Positions 7,825-16,876 of a stretch of 56,841 bases of DNA are shown here, piece after piece (the first letter of the stretch is position 1; each line of letters begins with the position of its first letter). The DNA is from a virus. The stretch spans positions 1-56,841 of the IMG/VR virus record IMGVR_UViG_3300049811_000087; one strand, 5' to 3'. The notes beneath the pieces are model-generated. The model was not told the origin of the DNA and did not search any database. It saw only the letters and a program-made list of their open reading frames with translations. The position numbers and the translations under genes are program-made.

Positions 7825-9795
7825 ATGCCGCTTAGACTTTGGAATGGAACCGAGTGGATTGACGGCGAAGTCAAACTTGCCAATGGCGCTGGAGGACTTA
7901 TTAATGGCACTCTCAGGCAATGGCCTTGGTTAGGCGGTGCCGATTTAGTTGCCGAGCTAGCGGAGTTGGCATATGCGGGTGCTCGCGGTTTTGGTGGTAA
8001 CGAAGCCGCAAATAACACGGTATTCGCTGCAAATGAGTTCTTTAACAATATCAACTTTTCGGTTATTAAAGAAAGACTTATAGGCGCCGTCGATTTAAGA
8101 ATTTTAAGTGGAACGGCCTCCCCCAGTAAGTTGGTTCTAAGTTACGAAAGTAGCGTTACCCACTCAGGGACGCTGACGGCCGTATCAACGCTTACTGAAA
8201 ATCAATGGAATTCGGTAACAATACCTTCGCCTGCCGGCGGAGCTTCTCAGCCTGCAGCTTTCTGGGACAATCCGAGCTACGTAGACAAGAGTATTGCTCC
8301 TTTGTGGGTTGGCAAACAAATTCTGGCTCCACTCATTCGAGACGCAAGCGCAGTGGGGCAACTCATTGCATGGGTTGCAGCAAATCCTGGCTCAGAAGAA
8401 CAGATAATTGGAATCAGCGATACTTATTCACACTGTCAGTCCATGAAAACTGCCGGTATGTACACCATGCAAAGATGGAGTACTTCGGCCCCAACTTTAG
8501 CAAATCTACAAACGGCCGCTAACGATGATATGTACGGTGTGTTGGTTGCTTCTAACCACTTGACGCCAACGGTAGTCTCCAATGCAAAATCTGTCGGGCT
8601 CAAAATCTGGGTCTATAATGCCGATAGCCCAGCACTCGTAGACTCCTACACCCAAATGGGCGTCGATTGTATTTACACTACAACTCCCAAGGCTGCCTTG
8701 ACCAGCCCGATTCCTCCTCCACCACCAACCCAAAGCAAAACTATCTGGGGATACGGTGCCGAGTCTTGGAACGAAGTTCAGAATAAAATGAGCGGCGGCT
8801 TGCTTACCCCTAGAGTTGTTCGGTGTTATACAGAGACAACGACACTCGGCGCGATAGACGTCCCAAGCGACTTGCGAGGTCGTCGAGACCCTCAAGGTAA
8901 CTACATTGCAATTTGGGAAAGCATTAAACCCAGCATGAACGTTATGAAATCGGCTCTTGAGCGAGAAAATCTGGCGCAAAGAGTTGTGAATTGGGTTACT
9001 GCTAACATCCCTAAAGGGCAGCATTTCTACTTAACCGTTTGGCATGAACCAGAAGAAACCTCCGACCGAACTGAATATCAGTGGAGGGACCACTTCACTT
9101 CTACCTCCGCGTGGCAACAAGCTTGGCGAGACACGCACTCTGCTATTTATGAGAAGTTTGTCTTAGCTCGAGCAGATGGACATAGGTGTTGGGTAGTTCC
9201 CCTTATTTGTGACTGGACCATATGGAACCACGGTAAGGGCTCAGCGTCTTCTTGGTATCCGTTAAGTTGGACGACTTATGACATTATGGGCTGGGATATT
9301 TATGCTACAGGGCAAAAGACTAGCGCCACAAATAAGCAGATCTGTCGGTTGTGGTGTAATGACGACTACGACGTAGTGCCATATACGGATCGGACAAGCA
9401 CCGAAAATCCAAACGGACAAGGTTGGCACGCAATTCAGACAATTGCTCGTCTGGCTAGAGAACGAAACAAGCCCTGGGCCAACGGTGAAACTGGTCTTGT
9501 TCGAGGTGACGCGTTTGTTCCATCTCCAACCTCGGATCCTCTGAACTATTCTTCGCATTTCCGATACTCGGGTAGGCAGAGAGCTCAGCGGTCTTATGAT
9601 ATGATTCAGCATTGCGCCTCGCTACCAAACCCTCCGCTTCTTTGGGCTTGGTATGATACTACGGGCTGTAGAGTAAGCGCATTTCCAGGTGACCCTGCCG
9701 GTTCTGGTGGTGGAGATAGTTGGCCTGCAGGGTTAACGATCGCCGCATGGAATAGCACATTAAGCCCCTCATATAATGGAGTCCCTGAACCATGA
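7825..9795 (+). CDS. tail protein: degenerate GDPD-like barrel fused to a glycoside-hydrolase-like barrel
   Basis: A 656-aa protein with two apparent TIM barrels. Residues ~48-295 follow the glycerophosphodiester phosphodiesterase pattern (VDLRIL; LKIWVYNADSPALVDSYTQMGVD), but HRG reads ARG at 53-55, the ExNT site reads NNT, and the HD pair reads YE, so it should be dead. After a proline linker (PPPPP, ~300) the second half has LTVWHEPEE with Glu408/Glu410 as possible acid/base and NGETGL with Glu555 as likely nucleophile, as in clan-A glycoside hydrolases. I infer that half one binds a polyol-phosphate or teichoic-type polymer and half two cuts glycan. The assignment rests on motifs only. 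Confidence 0.8.
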   Translation: MPLRLWNGTEWIDGEVKLANGAGGLINGTLRQWPWLGGADLVAELAELAYAGARGFGGNEAANNTVFAANEFFNNINFSVIKERLIGAVDLRILSGTASPSKLVLSYESSVTHSGTLTAVSTLTENQWNSVTIPSPAGGASQPAAFWDNPSYVDKSIAPLWVGKQILAPLIRDASAVGQLIAWVAANPGSEEQIIGISDTYSHCQSMKTAGMYTMQRWSTSAPTLANLQTAANDDMYGVLVASNHLTPTVVSNAKSVGLKIWVYNADSPALVDSYTQMGVDCIYTTTPKAALTSPIPPPPPTQSKTIWGYGAESWNEVQNKMSGGLLTPRVVRCYTETTTLGAIDVPSDLRGRRDPQGNYIAIWESIKPSMNVMKSALERENLAQRVVNWVTANIPKGQHFYLTVWHEPEETSDRTEYQWRDHFTSTSAWQQAWRDTHSAIYEKFVLARADGHRCWVVPLICDWTIWNHGKGSASSWYPLSWTTYDIMGWDIYATGQKTSATNKQICRLWCNDDYDVVPYTDRTSTENPNGQGWHAIQTIARLARERNKPWANGETGLVRGDAFVPSPTSDPLNYSSHFRYSGRQRAQRSYDMIQHCASLPNPPLLWAWYDTTGCRVSAFPGDPAGSGGGDSWPAGLTIAAWNSTLSPSYNGVPEP

Positions 9796-10205
9796 CAAAA
9801 ATCCGAACGTACTCTGATCTTATAAAGTTTAAAAGTTTTGAAGACAGATTTGACTATCTTAAACTTGGAGGAGAAGTTGGTCAGAGTACGTTCGGATTTG
9901 ATCGATATTTAAACCAAAGATTCTACCAATCACACGCTTGGAAATCGGTTCGCCGCCACGTTATTATAAGAGACGGCGGTTGTGATTTGGCCGTTGAAGG
10001 CTATGAAATTCATTCGGGGTTATTAGTTCACCACATAAACCCTATGACTCTAGACGACATTCTTCATGATGAAGACTGGGTCACAGATCCTGAATTTCTT
10101 ATAACAACGTCGCATAACACGCATAATGCTATTCATTATGGAGACAAGAATCTTTTAATGCGTCCAGTCTTAACTCGACAACCCGGAGACACAAAACTTT
10201 GGTAA
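9792..10205 (+). CDS. HNH endonuclease (packaging-associated)
   Basis: A 137-aa protein with an HNH core: LLVHHINPMT (His-His at ~77-78), then SHNTHNAIHYG supplying the Asn/His part. HNH nucleases beside terminase genes in phages such as HK97 are needed with the terminase for cutting DNA at packaging, which fits its place just upstream of the connector and terminase. It overlaps the tail gene by four bases. A 19-bp perfect inverted repeat lies within its first 110 bases. Confidence 0.85.
   Translation: MTKIRTYSDLIKFKSFEDRFDYLKLGGEVGQSTFGFDRYLNQRFYQSHAWKSVRRHVIIRDGGCDLAVEGYEIHSGLLVHHINPMTLDDILHDEDWVTDPEFLITTSHNTHNAIHYGDKNLLMRPVLTRQPGDTKLW
9799..9899. repeat. 19-bp perfect inverted repeat inside the HNH gene start
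   Basis: The arms are 9799-9817 (AAATCCGAACGTACTCTGA) and 9881-9899, its exact reverse complement, separated by 63 bases. They encode unrelated peptides (KIRTYSD and GQSTFGF), so coding constraint does not explain the match. Candidate roles are a packaging or nuclease recognition site or an mRNA hairpin. Confidence 0.85.
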
Positions 10206-10223
10206 GCAGAAAGGAGGTTGTCC

Positions 10224-10568
10224 ATGGAGACTAGCATATTAACAAGTACTAAAAAAGTATTAGGACTTGATGAAGGCTATGATGCTTTTGATCCGGATAT
10301 CGTCATGTTTATTAATGCCGCTTTATCAACCCTGAGTCAACTAGGCATAGGCCCAGAAGATTCGTTGGTTATAAGTGGCCCGGATGATGAGTGGGATGAT
10401 TTATTTATTCCAGATAACCAGCTTAGTCTGGTAAAAACTTACGTATTTTTGAAGACAAGGATGTTGTTCGATCCTCCTGGGACTCCTTTTCTTACTAATG
10501 CTATGAAAGAACAACTCCAGGAATACGAATGGCGCCTACAAGCGTTTGTTGAAACGGAGACAACATGA
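10224..10568 (+). CDS. head-tail connector-like protein
   Basis: A 114-aa protein with the helical layout of phage head-tail adaptor families (gp6/gp15-like): a DPDIVMFINAALSTLSQLG helix, an acidic loop, then VKTYVFLKTRMLFDPP and a C-terminal helix. It would form a ring under the portal. ATG at 10224 is preferred over TTG at 10218 because AAAGGAGG ends at 10217. The position before the terminase is unusual for a connector but recurs in related phages. Confidence 0.75.
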   Translation: METSILTSTKKVLGLDEGYDAFDPDIVMFINAALSTLSQLGIGPEDSLVISGPDDEWDDLFIPDNQLSLVKTYVFLKTRMLFDPPGTPFLTNAMKEQLQEYEWRLQAFVETETT

Positions 10569-10993
10569 CTCTCTCAACTCAAGAGTTTCTTGCGCATTAC
10601 GGCGTCAAAGGAATGAAATGGGGCGTACGGAAAGCGCCAGATAGATCGCGGTCTGCATCAAACTGGAAAGCTCGTAAAGACAAAGAACGTGCTGCAAAAC
10701 TTGAGAAGGCCAGCTCGAGTAAAAGAAATGCAGCAAAGAAGATGTCTGACGACGAACTTAAGGCTGCAGTACAGCGGCTTCAGTTAGAAAAACAGTACGT
10801 CGAACTTAGCCAACAGCCACAACAGTTAACTCGCGGACAAAAGTTTGCAAAAGATCTTGGAGACATTGCTGTTGAAGTGGCAAAGACTCAGATCAAAAAC
10901 ACAGCCAACGCCGTGTTAAAGAAAGAACTTGAAAAGCGTCTTGGGATTAAAACTGAACCTAAGAAAAAAAAAGTAAAGAAGGAAAAGACGTAA
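10565..10993 (+). CDS. HYGVKGMKWG-tagged, lysine-rich virion-region protein
   Basis: A 142-aa basic protein with the tag FLAHYGVKGMKWGVR at residues 8-22, a helical middle (MSDDELKAAVQRLQLEKQY) and a Lys-rich tail. The tag recurs at 12809, and its first six positions recur in the RNA polymerase-like protein at 53999. The position between connector and terminase suggests a head or packaged protein. An A9 run at 10964-10972 could allow a -1 frameshift giving a 162-aa form ending at 11052 that fills the gap before the terminase. Confidence 0.8.
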   Translation: MTLSTQEFLAHYGVKGMKWGVRKAPDRSRSASNWKARKDKERAAKLEKASSSKRNAAKKMSDDELKAAVQRLQLEKQYVELSQQPQQLTRGQKFAKDLGDIAVEVAKTQIKNTANAVLKKELEKRLGIKTEPKKKKVKKEKT

Positions 10994-11052
10994 GAGAAAC
11001 GACTTGGGCTCCTGGTAAAGGTCCAAAAGTAGGAACTAAGAAGAAAGACTAA
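10961..11052 (+). other. candidate -1 frameshift site and extension of the tagged protein
   Basis: The zero frame reads AAG AAA AAA AAA GTA and stops at 10993. The -1 frame is open from its own stop at 10960-10962 to TAA at 11050-11052 and encodes a plausible extension containing ETTWAPGKGPKVGTKKKD. It ends exactly at the terminase ribosome-binding site. Either programmed slippage or a homopolymer sequencing error would explain it. Confidence 0.5.
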
Positions 11053-11066
11053 AGGGGGCGGTTTGA

Positions 11067-12812
11067 TTGGGCTTATCGAATACCGCAGTCCCAAAGTATT
11101 ATGGTGAGTTTCGCGACGCTGTTCTTCGTGGAGAGATACCTGTAAATAGAGAAGTATCGCTTGAAATGAACCGGATAGATGACCTAATAGCCAACCCAAA
11201 CATCTATTACGATGATCAGGCTATTGATGGATTTATCAAATACTGCGAAATGGAACTAACTCTAACTGACGGCGGAGATCTCTACCTTTTAGACACCTTC
11301 AAGCTATGGGCTGAACAGATCTTCGGTTGGTACTACTTTGTCGAAAGGAGTGTTTATCAGCCAGGTCAAAATGGAAGTCCTGGAGGGTATGTTAAGAAGC
11401 TAATTAAAAAGCGCCTTACCACTAAGCAGTATCTGATCGTCGCACGAGGTGCCGCAAAGTCGATGTATGCGGCGTGTATTCAGGGATATTTTTTAAATGT
11501 TGACACATCAACGACACATCAGGTAACTACGGCCCCCACTATGAAGCAGGCCGACGAGGTTATGTCGCCGCTTAGAACAGCGATCACAAGGTCGAGAGGA
11601 CCTCTGTTTAAATTCTTGACAGAGGGCTCAATTCGAAACACGTCTGGGTCCGCTGCAGAGCGAGTCAAGCTTGCTTCTACGAAAAAGGGCATTGAGAACT
11701 TTCTAACGGGGTCCCTACTCGAGATTCGACCGATGTCGATCAATAAGTTGCAAGGGCTTCGCCCTAAAGTCTCAACAATTGACGAGTGGCTTTCTGGAGA
11801 CATCCGTGAAGATGTGGTAGGTGCTATCGAGCAGGGCGCATCCAAGATGGATGACTACTTAATTGTTGCGATCAGTTCTGAAGGAACAGTTCGAAATGGT
11901 TCTGGCGACACCATTAAGATGGAGCTTGCAGAAATTCTAAAAGGCGAGTATCAAGCTCCCCACATCTCCATATGGCACTATAAGCTCGACGATGTAGAAG
12001 AGGTTGCTGATCCCTCAACCTGGATCAAAGCCAACCCAAACCTAGGCAAAACCGTTACTTATGATGTTTACCACCTTGACGTTGAGCGTGCAGAAAAAGC
12101 CCCAGCGTCTAGAAACGACATCCTTGCCAAGCGCTTTGGGATCCCTATGGAAGGCTACACGTACTTCTTTACATATGAGGAAACCATACCGCATAGGTCA
12201 AGAGAGTTCTGGACAACACCTTGCGCTCTAGGCGCAGACCTTTCTCAAGGTGATGACTTCTGTGCGTTTACATTTTTGTTTCCTCTTGGCAACGGTAGTT
12301 TTGGAATAAAGACAAGAAGTTACATCACAACACTAACTCTTATGAAACTTCCAGCGGCAATGCGTATAAAGTACGAAGAGTTTATTAATGAGGGTTCCCT
12401 CCAAGTTCTTGATGGAAACGTCCTTGACATGATGGAGGTCTATGACGACCTCGACGAGTTTATAATCCAGAACGAATACGATGTTCGATGTCTGGGGTTT
12501 GACCCTTACAACGCCAAAGAGTTTGTGGCTAGATGGGAATCCGAAAACGGACCATACGGAATAGAAAAAGTAATTCAAGGCGCTAAAACAGAGTCGGTTC
12601 CTCTTGGAGAATTAAAGATTCTTGCCGAACAGAAAGCGCTTATATTTGACCAAGCGCTATTTTCGTTTGCTATGGGTAACGCTATTACTCTAGAAGACAC
12701 AAACGGTAATCGTAAACTTTTAAAGAAACGAGCCGAGGAAAAAATCGATAACGTTTCTGCTGCTCTAGACGCATATATTGCCTACAAAGCCAACAAGGAG
12801 GCCTTTGAATGA
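11067..12812 (+). CDS. terL: terminase large subunit
   Basis: A 581-aa packaging motor. The ATPase half shows a Walker A variant VARGAAKS (~126-133) and a Walker B STIDEW (~235-240); the nuclease half shows GADLSQGDD (~392-400), LGFDPYNAKE (~478-487) and a final acidic site KIDNVSAALDAY near 560-571. The length is normal for HK97-type terminases. The start is TTG with AAAGGGGGCGG upstream; no in-frame ATG exists before the conserved region. I see no separate small-terminase gene beside it. Confidence 0.93.
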   Translation: MGLSNTAVPKYYGEFRDAVLRGEIPVNREVSLEMNRIDDLIANPNIYYDDQAIDGFIKYCEMELTLTDGGDLYLLDTFKLWAEQIFGWYYFVERSVYQPGQNGSPGGYVKKLIKKRLTTKQYLIVARGAAKSMYAACIQGYFLNVDTSTTHQVTTAPTMKQADEVMSPLRTAITRSRGPLFKFLTEGSIRNTSGSAAERVKLASTKKGIENFLTGSLLEIRPMSINKLQGLRPKVSTIDEWLSGDIREDVVGAIEQGASKMDDYLIVAISSEGTVRNGSGDTIKMELAEILKGEYQAPHISIWHYKLDDVEEVADPSTWIKANPNLGKTVTYDVYHLDVERAEKAPASRNDILAKRFGIPMEGYTYFFTYEETIPHRSREFWTTPCALGADLSQGDDFCAFTFLFPLGNGSFGIKTRSYITTLTLMKLPAAMRIKYEEFINEGSLQVLDGNVLDMMEVYDDLDEFIIQNEYDVRCLGFDPYNAKEFVARWESENGPYGIEKVIQGAKTESVPLGELKILAEQKALIFDQALFSFAMGNAITLEDTNGNRKLLKKRAEEKIDNVSAALDAYIAYKANKEAFE

Positions 12813-13321
12813 GCAAAAAAGTAGAAGACTTCCTTGAACACTATGGCGTTAAAGGGATGAAGTGGGGTGTTCGCCGAAACAGAAGCGCCGCTTCAAAACT
12901 GAGCACAAATGCTAGAACAAACAACAAAGATGCGTACCCAGGACTTTCTACTAAAAAGTCTGGTCATGCTGGCAATACGCTAAGCACTTCCGGAGCAAAG
13001 AAAAATCTCCTTCGGAATACGGCACTTGACGCAGCTACAGCGGGTTTTCATAGGCGAGCTCGAGCAAATTCGGCTAAACGAACTTTAAAACGCCTTGAAG
13101 GAAAAACCGCCAACACCTCTACTTTTCGAGGCAGGCGTAAACAACGGAAGATTAATGAAGCTAAAGTTAATGCTGCTTTAACCTACGCTCTAGCAAAACC
13201 AAGGAAAAAGATCTACGTCACAAAAGACGGTCAAACCTCGGTTATTAAAGGCAAAAAGTTAGCCAAACAGATTTTAAAGAATAATACGCTAGGTTATGAA
13301 GATATTCGGCTTCGGCCCTAA
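12809..13321 (+). CDS. second HYGVKGMKWG-tagged basic protein
   Basis: A 170-aa very basic protein with FLEHYGVKGMKWGVRR at residues 8-23, then a Ser/Asn/Lys-rich linker and a helical Arg/Lys-rich body. The tag matches the 10565 protein at identical positions; the bodies are not alike. It sits between terminase and portal and overlaps the terminase by four bases. The charge would suit binding packaged DNA. Function unknown. Confidence 0.8.
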   Translation: MSKKVEDFLEHYGVKGMKWGVRRNRSAASKLSTNARTNNKDAYPGLSTKKSGHAGNTLSTSGAKKNLLRNTALDAATAGFHRRARANSAKRTLKRLEGKTANTSTFRGRRKQRKINEAKVNAALTYALAKPRKKIYVTKDGQTSVIKGKKLAKQILKNNTLGYEDIRLRP

Positions 13322-13350
13322 ACACAAAAAATGACAGAAGGAGAATTCAA

Positions 13351-13512
13351 ATGTCCGAGCACCAGAAGACGACTCAGGCAATACTTTCAGATCAGAGCGA
13401 GTTTAAAGAGCATCAGACAATTGAGAAGTTTGCGCTTTTTCTTTCAGATGGCCGCAATCTCATGGAGGTTTTGGCTGAGTTTGATGCGCGACTCGTTGAC
13501 TTGGAGCCCTGA
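13351..13512 (+). CDS. small acidic helical protein upstream of the portal
   Basis: A 53-aa protein (starts MSEHQKTTQAILSDQSEFK, ends FDARLVDLEP) with AGAAGGAG upstream. It is predicted all-helical. A longer ORF in another frame from 13331 has no ribosome-binding site and a composition unlike its neighbours. The function is unknown; the position suggests a small head accessory protein. Confidence 0.65.
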   Translation: MSEHQKTTQAILSDQSEFKEHQTIEKFALFLSDGRNLMEVLAEFDARLVDLEP

Positions 13513-13550
13513 TAGACTAAGCCCGAGCTAAAAGAAGGAGGTGATGCGAG

Positions 13551-14804
13551 GTGGCAGTTCTAGATAGAGTTAAAAGTGCCTGGAATGCATTTAGGGATTC
13601 CGATCGAATTTGGACCTCCTCTAGCTCGCCAACGGGGTCTTCGTCCTTAACTCGGCCAGATCAAAATCGTTATCGTAACTACTATAGTGAAAAATCGATC
13701 ATTACCTCTATCTATACTCGAATGAGCATAGATGTAGCTAGCGTTGGGTTTAACCACGTAGAGTTGGATGAACAAGGCCGTTATCTGAAAGACAAAGACA
13801 GCGCTTTACAGAAAGCGTTGACTTTAGAAGCAAATATCGATCAAGGACCTAGGGCTTTTCGCCAAGACATCGCTATGACCTTATTTGACAAAGGGGTAGC
13901 GGCGATTGTTCCTGTAGATGCAACAAAAGATCCAAACACAAATGAAGTTTTTGATATTTACACGTTGCGTGTTGGCGATGTCCTTGAATGGTATCCAAAA
14001 CACGTAAAGGTTCGGGTTTGGAACGAAGCAAAAGGACTTAGAGAAGATATAACATTAGAAAAACGTTATGTGGCTATTGTGGAGAATCCTCTCTACGCGG
14101 TCATGAACGAACCTAATGGAACCCTACAGAGGTTGATTCGAAAACTAACGCTTCTTGACGCTGTTGATGAGCAGTCAGGCTCTGGTAAACTTGATTTGAT
14201 TATACAGCTGCCTTACGCCGTTAAATCTGAGGCCAGAAAGAAACAAGCCGAAGAGAGACGAGAGTCTATTGAGCTCCAACTCAAAGGTAGCCAGTATGGT
14301 ATTGCTTATGCTGACGCAACAGAAAAGATTACTCAGTTAAACCGTCCTGCCGAGAACAATCTTCTCCAGCAGATTGAGTACTTGACTAAAATGCTGTATG
14401 GTCAATTGGGTATAACAGAAGACATTATGAACGGTACGGCTGACGAAACTGCCATGCTAAATTACCATAATAGATCTATAGACCCAATTATTCAGGCTAT
14501 AACAGAAGCTATGCAGCGCTCCTTTATTGGACCGACGGGTGTCAGTAAACGCGAAAAGATACAGTACTTTAAGGACCCATTTAAACTTGTTCCGGTTAGT
14601 AGTCTTGCTGAGATTGCGGATAAGTTTACTCGTAACGAGATTCTAACCTCAAATGAGATTCGGCATTATATGGGTATTCCACCAGCTAAGGATCCTAAGG
14701 CAGATCAATTAGTCAATAGCAACATGCCTCAAACCGAGACAATTGCCCCGACTGAAACAACTCAGTCTGGTCTTTCTGTTGCTGATGTCGACGCAAAGAG
14801 TTAA
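13551..14804 (+). CDS. portal protein (HK97 type)
   Basis: A 417-aa portal that would form the dodecameric ring at the head vertex. Supporting features are order (after terminase, before protease-capsid), length, and typical segments: RYRNYYSEKSIITSIYTRMS near 40-60, EYLTKMLYGQLGITEDI near 280 and a C-terminal FTRNEILTSNEIRHYMGIPP. The GTG start follows AAGGAGGTGATG; the closer ATG runs into a stop. Confidence 0.9.
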   Translation: MAVLDRVKSAWNAFRDSDRIWTSSSSPTGSSSLTRPDQNRYRNYYSEKSIITSIYTRMSIDVASVGFNHVELDEQGRYLKDKDSALQKALTLEANIDQGPRAFRQDIAMTLFDKGVAAIVPVDATKDPNTNEVFDIYTLRVGDVLEWYPKHVKVRVWNEAKGLREDITLEKRYVAIVENPLYAVMNEPNGTLQRLIRKLTLLDAVDEQSGSGKLDLIIQLPYAVKSEARKKQAEERRESIELQLKGSQYGIAYADATEKITQLNRPAENNLLQQIEYLTKMLYGQLGITEDIMNGTADETAMLNYHNRSIDPIIQAITEAMQRSFIGPTGVSKREKIQYFKDPFKLVPVSSLAEIADKFTRNEILTSNEIRHYMGIPPAKDPKADQLVNSNMPQTETIAPTETTQSGLSVADVDAKS

Positions 14805-14857
14805 GATTTAGAGAAAGCTAGCTCTCTGATTGGAAGTTATTCGAAAGGAAATTCAAA

Positions 14858-16861
14858 ATGGAAGCAGATTTCAGCGGCTACGCCACTAAGGCGGGGCTGA
14901 AATGTTCAGACGGGCGAACCATCATGCCCGATGCCTTTAAGCATCAGGATAAAGTTCAAGTCCCCCTCGTCTGGCAGCATGGGCACACTGACCCCGAGAA
15001 CGTTCTTGGTCACGCCATTCTCGAAGCTCGGGAGGATGGGGTCTATGCCTATGGGTTCTTTAATCAGACAAAGAAGGCGCACGCAGCTCGAGAGCTTCTG
15101 GAGCACAAAGACATTAGAATGATGTCCATTTGGGCAAATGATCTTATTGAGCGTGCTGGACGTGTTCTTCATGGAGCAATTCGTGAGGTTAGTCTGGTCC
15201 TGAACGGGGCCAATCCTGGCGCAATTATCGAGAATGTTACCATTCGTCATTCTGATGGTGACATGGAACTTGATGATGAGGCTATTATTTACACGGGCTT
15301 AGAGATTGAGCTCAGCCACTCGGAGTCGGACGAAGAGTCGGATGAAGAGGAAGATACCGAAGATAATGACGATAATGACGATAGTGAGTCTGACGAGCTT
15401 GCACACGCAGATACTGCTGACGAAGACGATGACGATGAAGAGAGTGTCGCTGATGTTTATGAGTCAATGACTGATAAGCAGAAAGACGTTCTCCATTACA
15501 TGCTCGGGGAAGCTCTTGCTTCGGCCGAGTCCGACAAAGAAGATAACCTGTCCCAGGACAACATGGATCAGAAAGGCAGCGACGAAATGGGTCGTACTAA
15601 CGTTTTTGAGGACACCAAAGAGAGCCAGGAAGAGACGCACGTTCTCTCTCACTCTGACATTGAGGGCATTGTCAGCGAGGCTGCAACCCGTGGGTCGCTG
15701 AAGAAAGCGGTTGAGAGCTACGCTCTTGCTCACGGCATCACCAACATCGACATCCTCTTCCCCGAGGCGCAGGCTATTGCCAACACGCCGGAGTGGTTTG
15801 GTCGTCGGACCGATTGGGTTGAGAAGGTTCTCGGTGGTTGCCGCAAGAGCCCCTTCAGCCGGATCAAGACCCTTTGGGCAGATCTCAATGAGGACGAGGC
15901 TCGGGCGAAGGGTTACATCACCGGTAACATGAAGAAGGAAGAGTTCTTCTCGGTTGCCAAGCGAGTTACCACCCCCACCACCGTGTACAAGAAGCAGGCT
16001 CTCGATCGTGATGACATGATCGATATCACCGACTTCGATATTGTTGCTTGGCTCAAGGGTGAGATGCGGCTGATGCTGGATGAGGAAATCGCACGAGCGA
16101 TTCTCATTGGCGACGGTCGTGATATTTCGTCCGATGACAAGATCAACGAGCAGTGCATCCGCCCCATCGCTCGGGATCATGAGCTTTACACCACCGTGGT
16201 TAACGTCAACATTGACGACCCGAACTCCTCGGTGCAGGAGATCATCGACGCCATTGTGACCAACCGCAAGCACCTGCGTGGCACGGGTCTTCCCACCCTC
16301 TACACCACCGAGACCTACATCGCTAAGTTCCTTCTGCTGAAGGACACGCTGGGTCGTCGAATTTACAAGAACCTCGATGAGGTCGCTTCCGAGCTCCGTG
16401 TGACCGAGATCGTTTCGGTTGAGGTTATGGAGGAGGACCCGAATCTGGTTGCGGTTCTCGTCAACCCGGTTGACTACGTCATTGGTGCTACCCGTGGTGG
16501 TGAGGTCGGAATGTTTGATGATTTTGACATCGACTACAACCGCTACAAGTACCTGATTGAGACGCGAGTCTCTGGTGCGCTTACCAAGCTGAAGGCCGCG
16601 ATGGTCGTTCGCAAGGTTGCTGGCTCGGCGACGCTGGTTACTCCGGCTGCTCCCGCATTTAACGGCACTGCTGTGACCATCACCAACCAGCCTGGCGTTA
16701 TCTACAAGAACGCCGCTACCGACGCCACCATGACCGCCGTCGGTTCGCCGTACACGGTTGCTGAGGGCGCTACGCTTACGGTTGTGGCAACCCCGGCTTC
16801 GGGTTACTACTTCGCCACCAGCGAGGATGACACCTGGTCGTTCACCAACGAAGAGGATTGA
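14858..16861 (+). CDS. fused prohead protease - acidic scaffold - major capsid protein with Ig-like tail
   Basis: A 667-aa fusion. Residues 1-130 match HK97-type prohead proteases: VPLVWQHGH with His41/His43 and IREVSLVLNGAN with Ser112. Residues ~135-265 are an extremely acidic linker, probably the delta/scaffold region to be cleaved away. Residues ~270-600 are the HK97-fold capsid (RTDWVEKVLGG, DEEIARAILIGDGR, TLYTTETY). The last ~60 residues form a small beta domain (GATLTVVATPASGYYF ... DTWSFT) also found on the tail-tube protein. From ~15.6 kb codons become strongly C/G-ending, a sign of high expression. Confidence 0.92.
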   Translation: MEADFSGYATKAGLKCSDGRTIMPDAFKHQDKVQVPLVWQHGHTDPENVLGHAILEAREDGVYAYGFFNQTKKAHAARELLEHKDIRMMSIWANDLIERAGRVLHGAIREVSLVLNGANPGAIIENVTIRHSDGDMELDDEAIIYTGLEIELSHSESDEESDEEEDTEDNDDNDDSESDELAHADTADEDDDDEESVADVYESMTDKQKDVLHYMLGEALASAESDKEDNLSQDNMDQKGSDEMGRTNVFEDTKESQEETHVLSHSDIEGIVSEAATRGSLKKAVESYALAHGITNIDILFPEAQAIANTPEWFGRRTDWVEKVLGGCRKSPFSRIKTLWADLNEDEARAKGYITGNMKKEEFFSVAKRVTTPTTVYKKQALDRDDMIDITDFDIVAWLKGEMRLMLDEEIARAILIGDGRDISSDDKINEQCIRPIARDHELYTTVVNVNIDDPNSSVQEIIDAIVTNRKHLRGTGLPTLYTTETYIAKFLLLKDTLGRRIYKNLDEVASELRVTEIVSVEVMEEDPNLVAVLVNPVDYVIGATRGGEVGMFDDFDIDYNRYKYLIETRVSGALTKLKAAMVVRKVAGSATLVTPAAPAFNGTAVTITNQPGVIYKNAATDATMTAVGSPYTVAEGATLTVVATPASGYYFATSEDDTWSFTNEED

Positions 16862-16876
16862 TCTTAAGGAGATGAG

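Noticed and set aside
13331-13531. A 66-aa frame upstream of the portal
   Set aside because: It overlaps a better 53-aa frame at 13351 with a clear ribosome-binding site and an acidic helical product.
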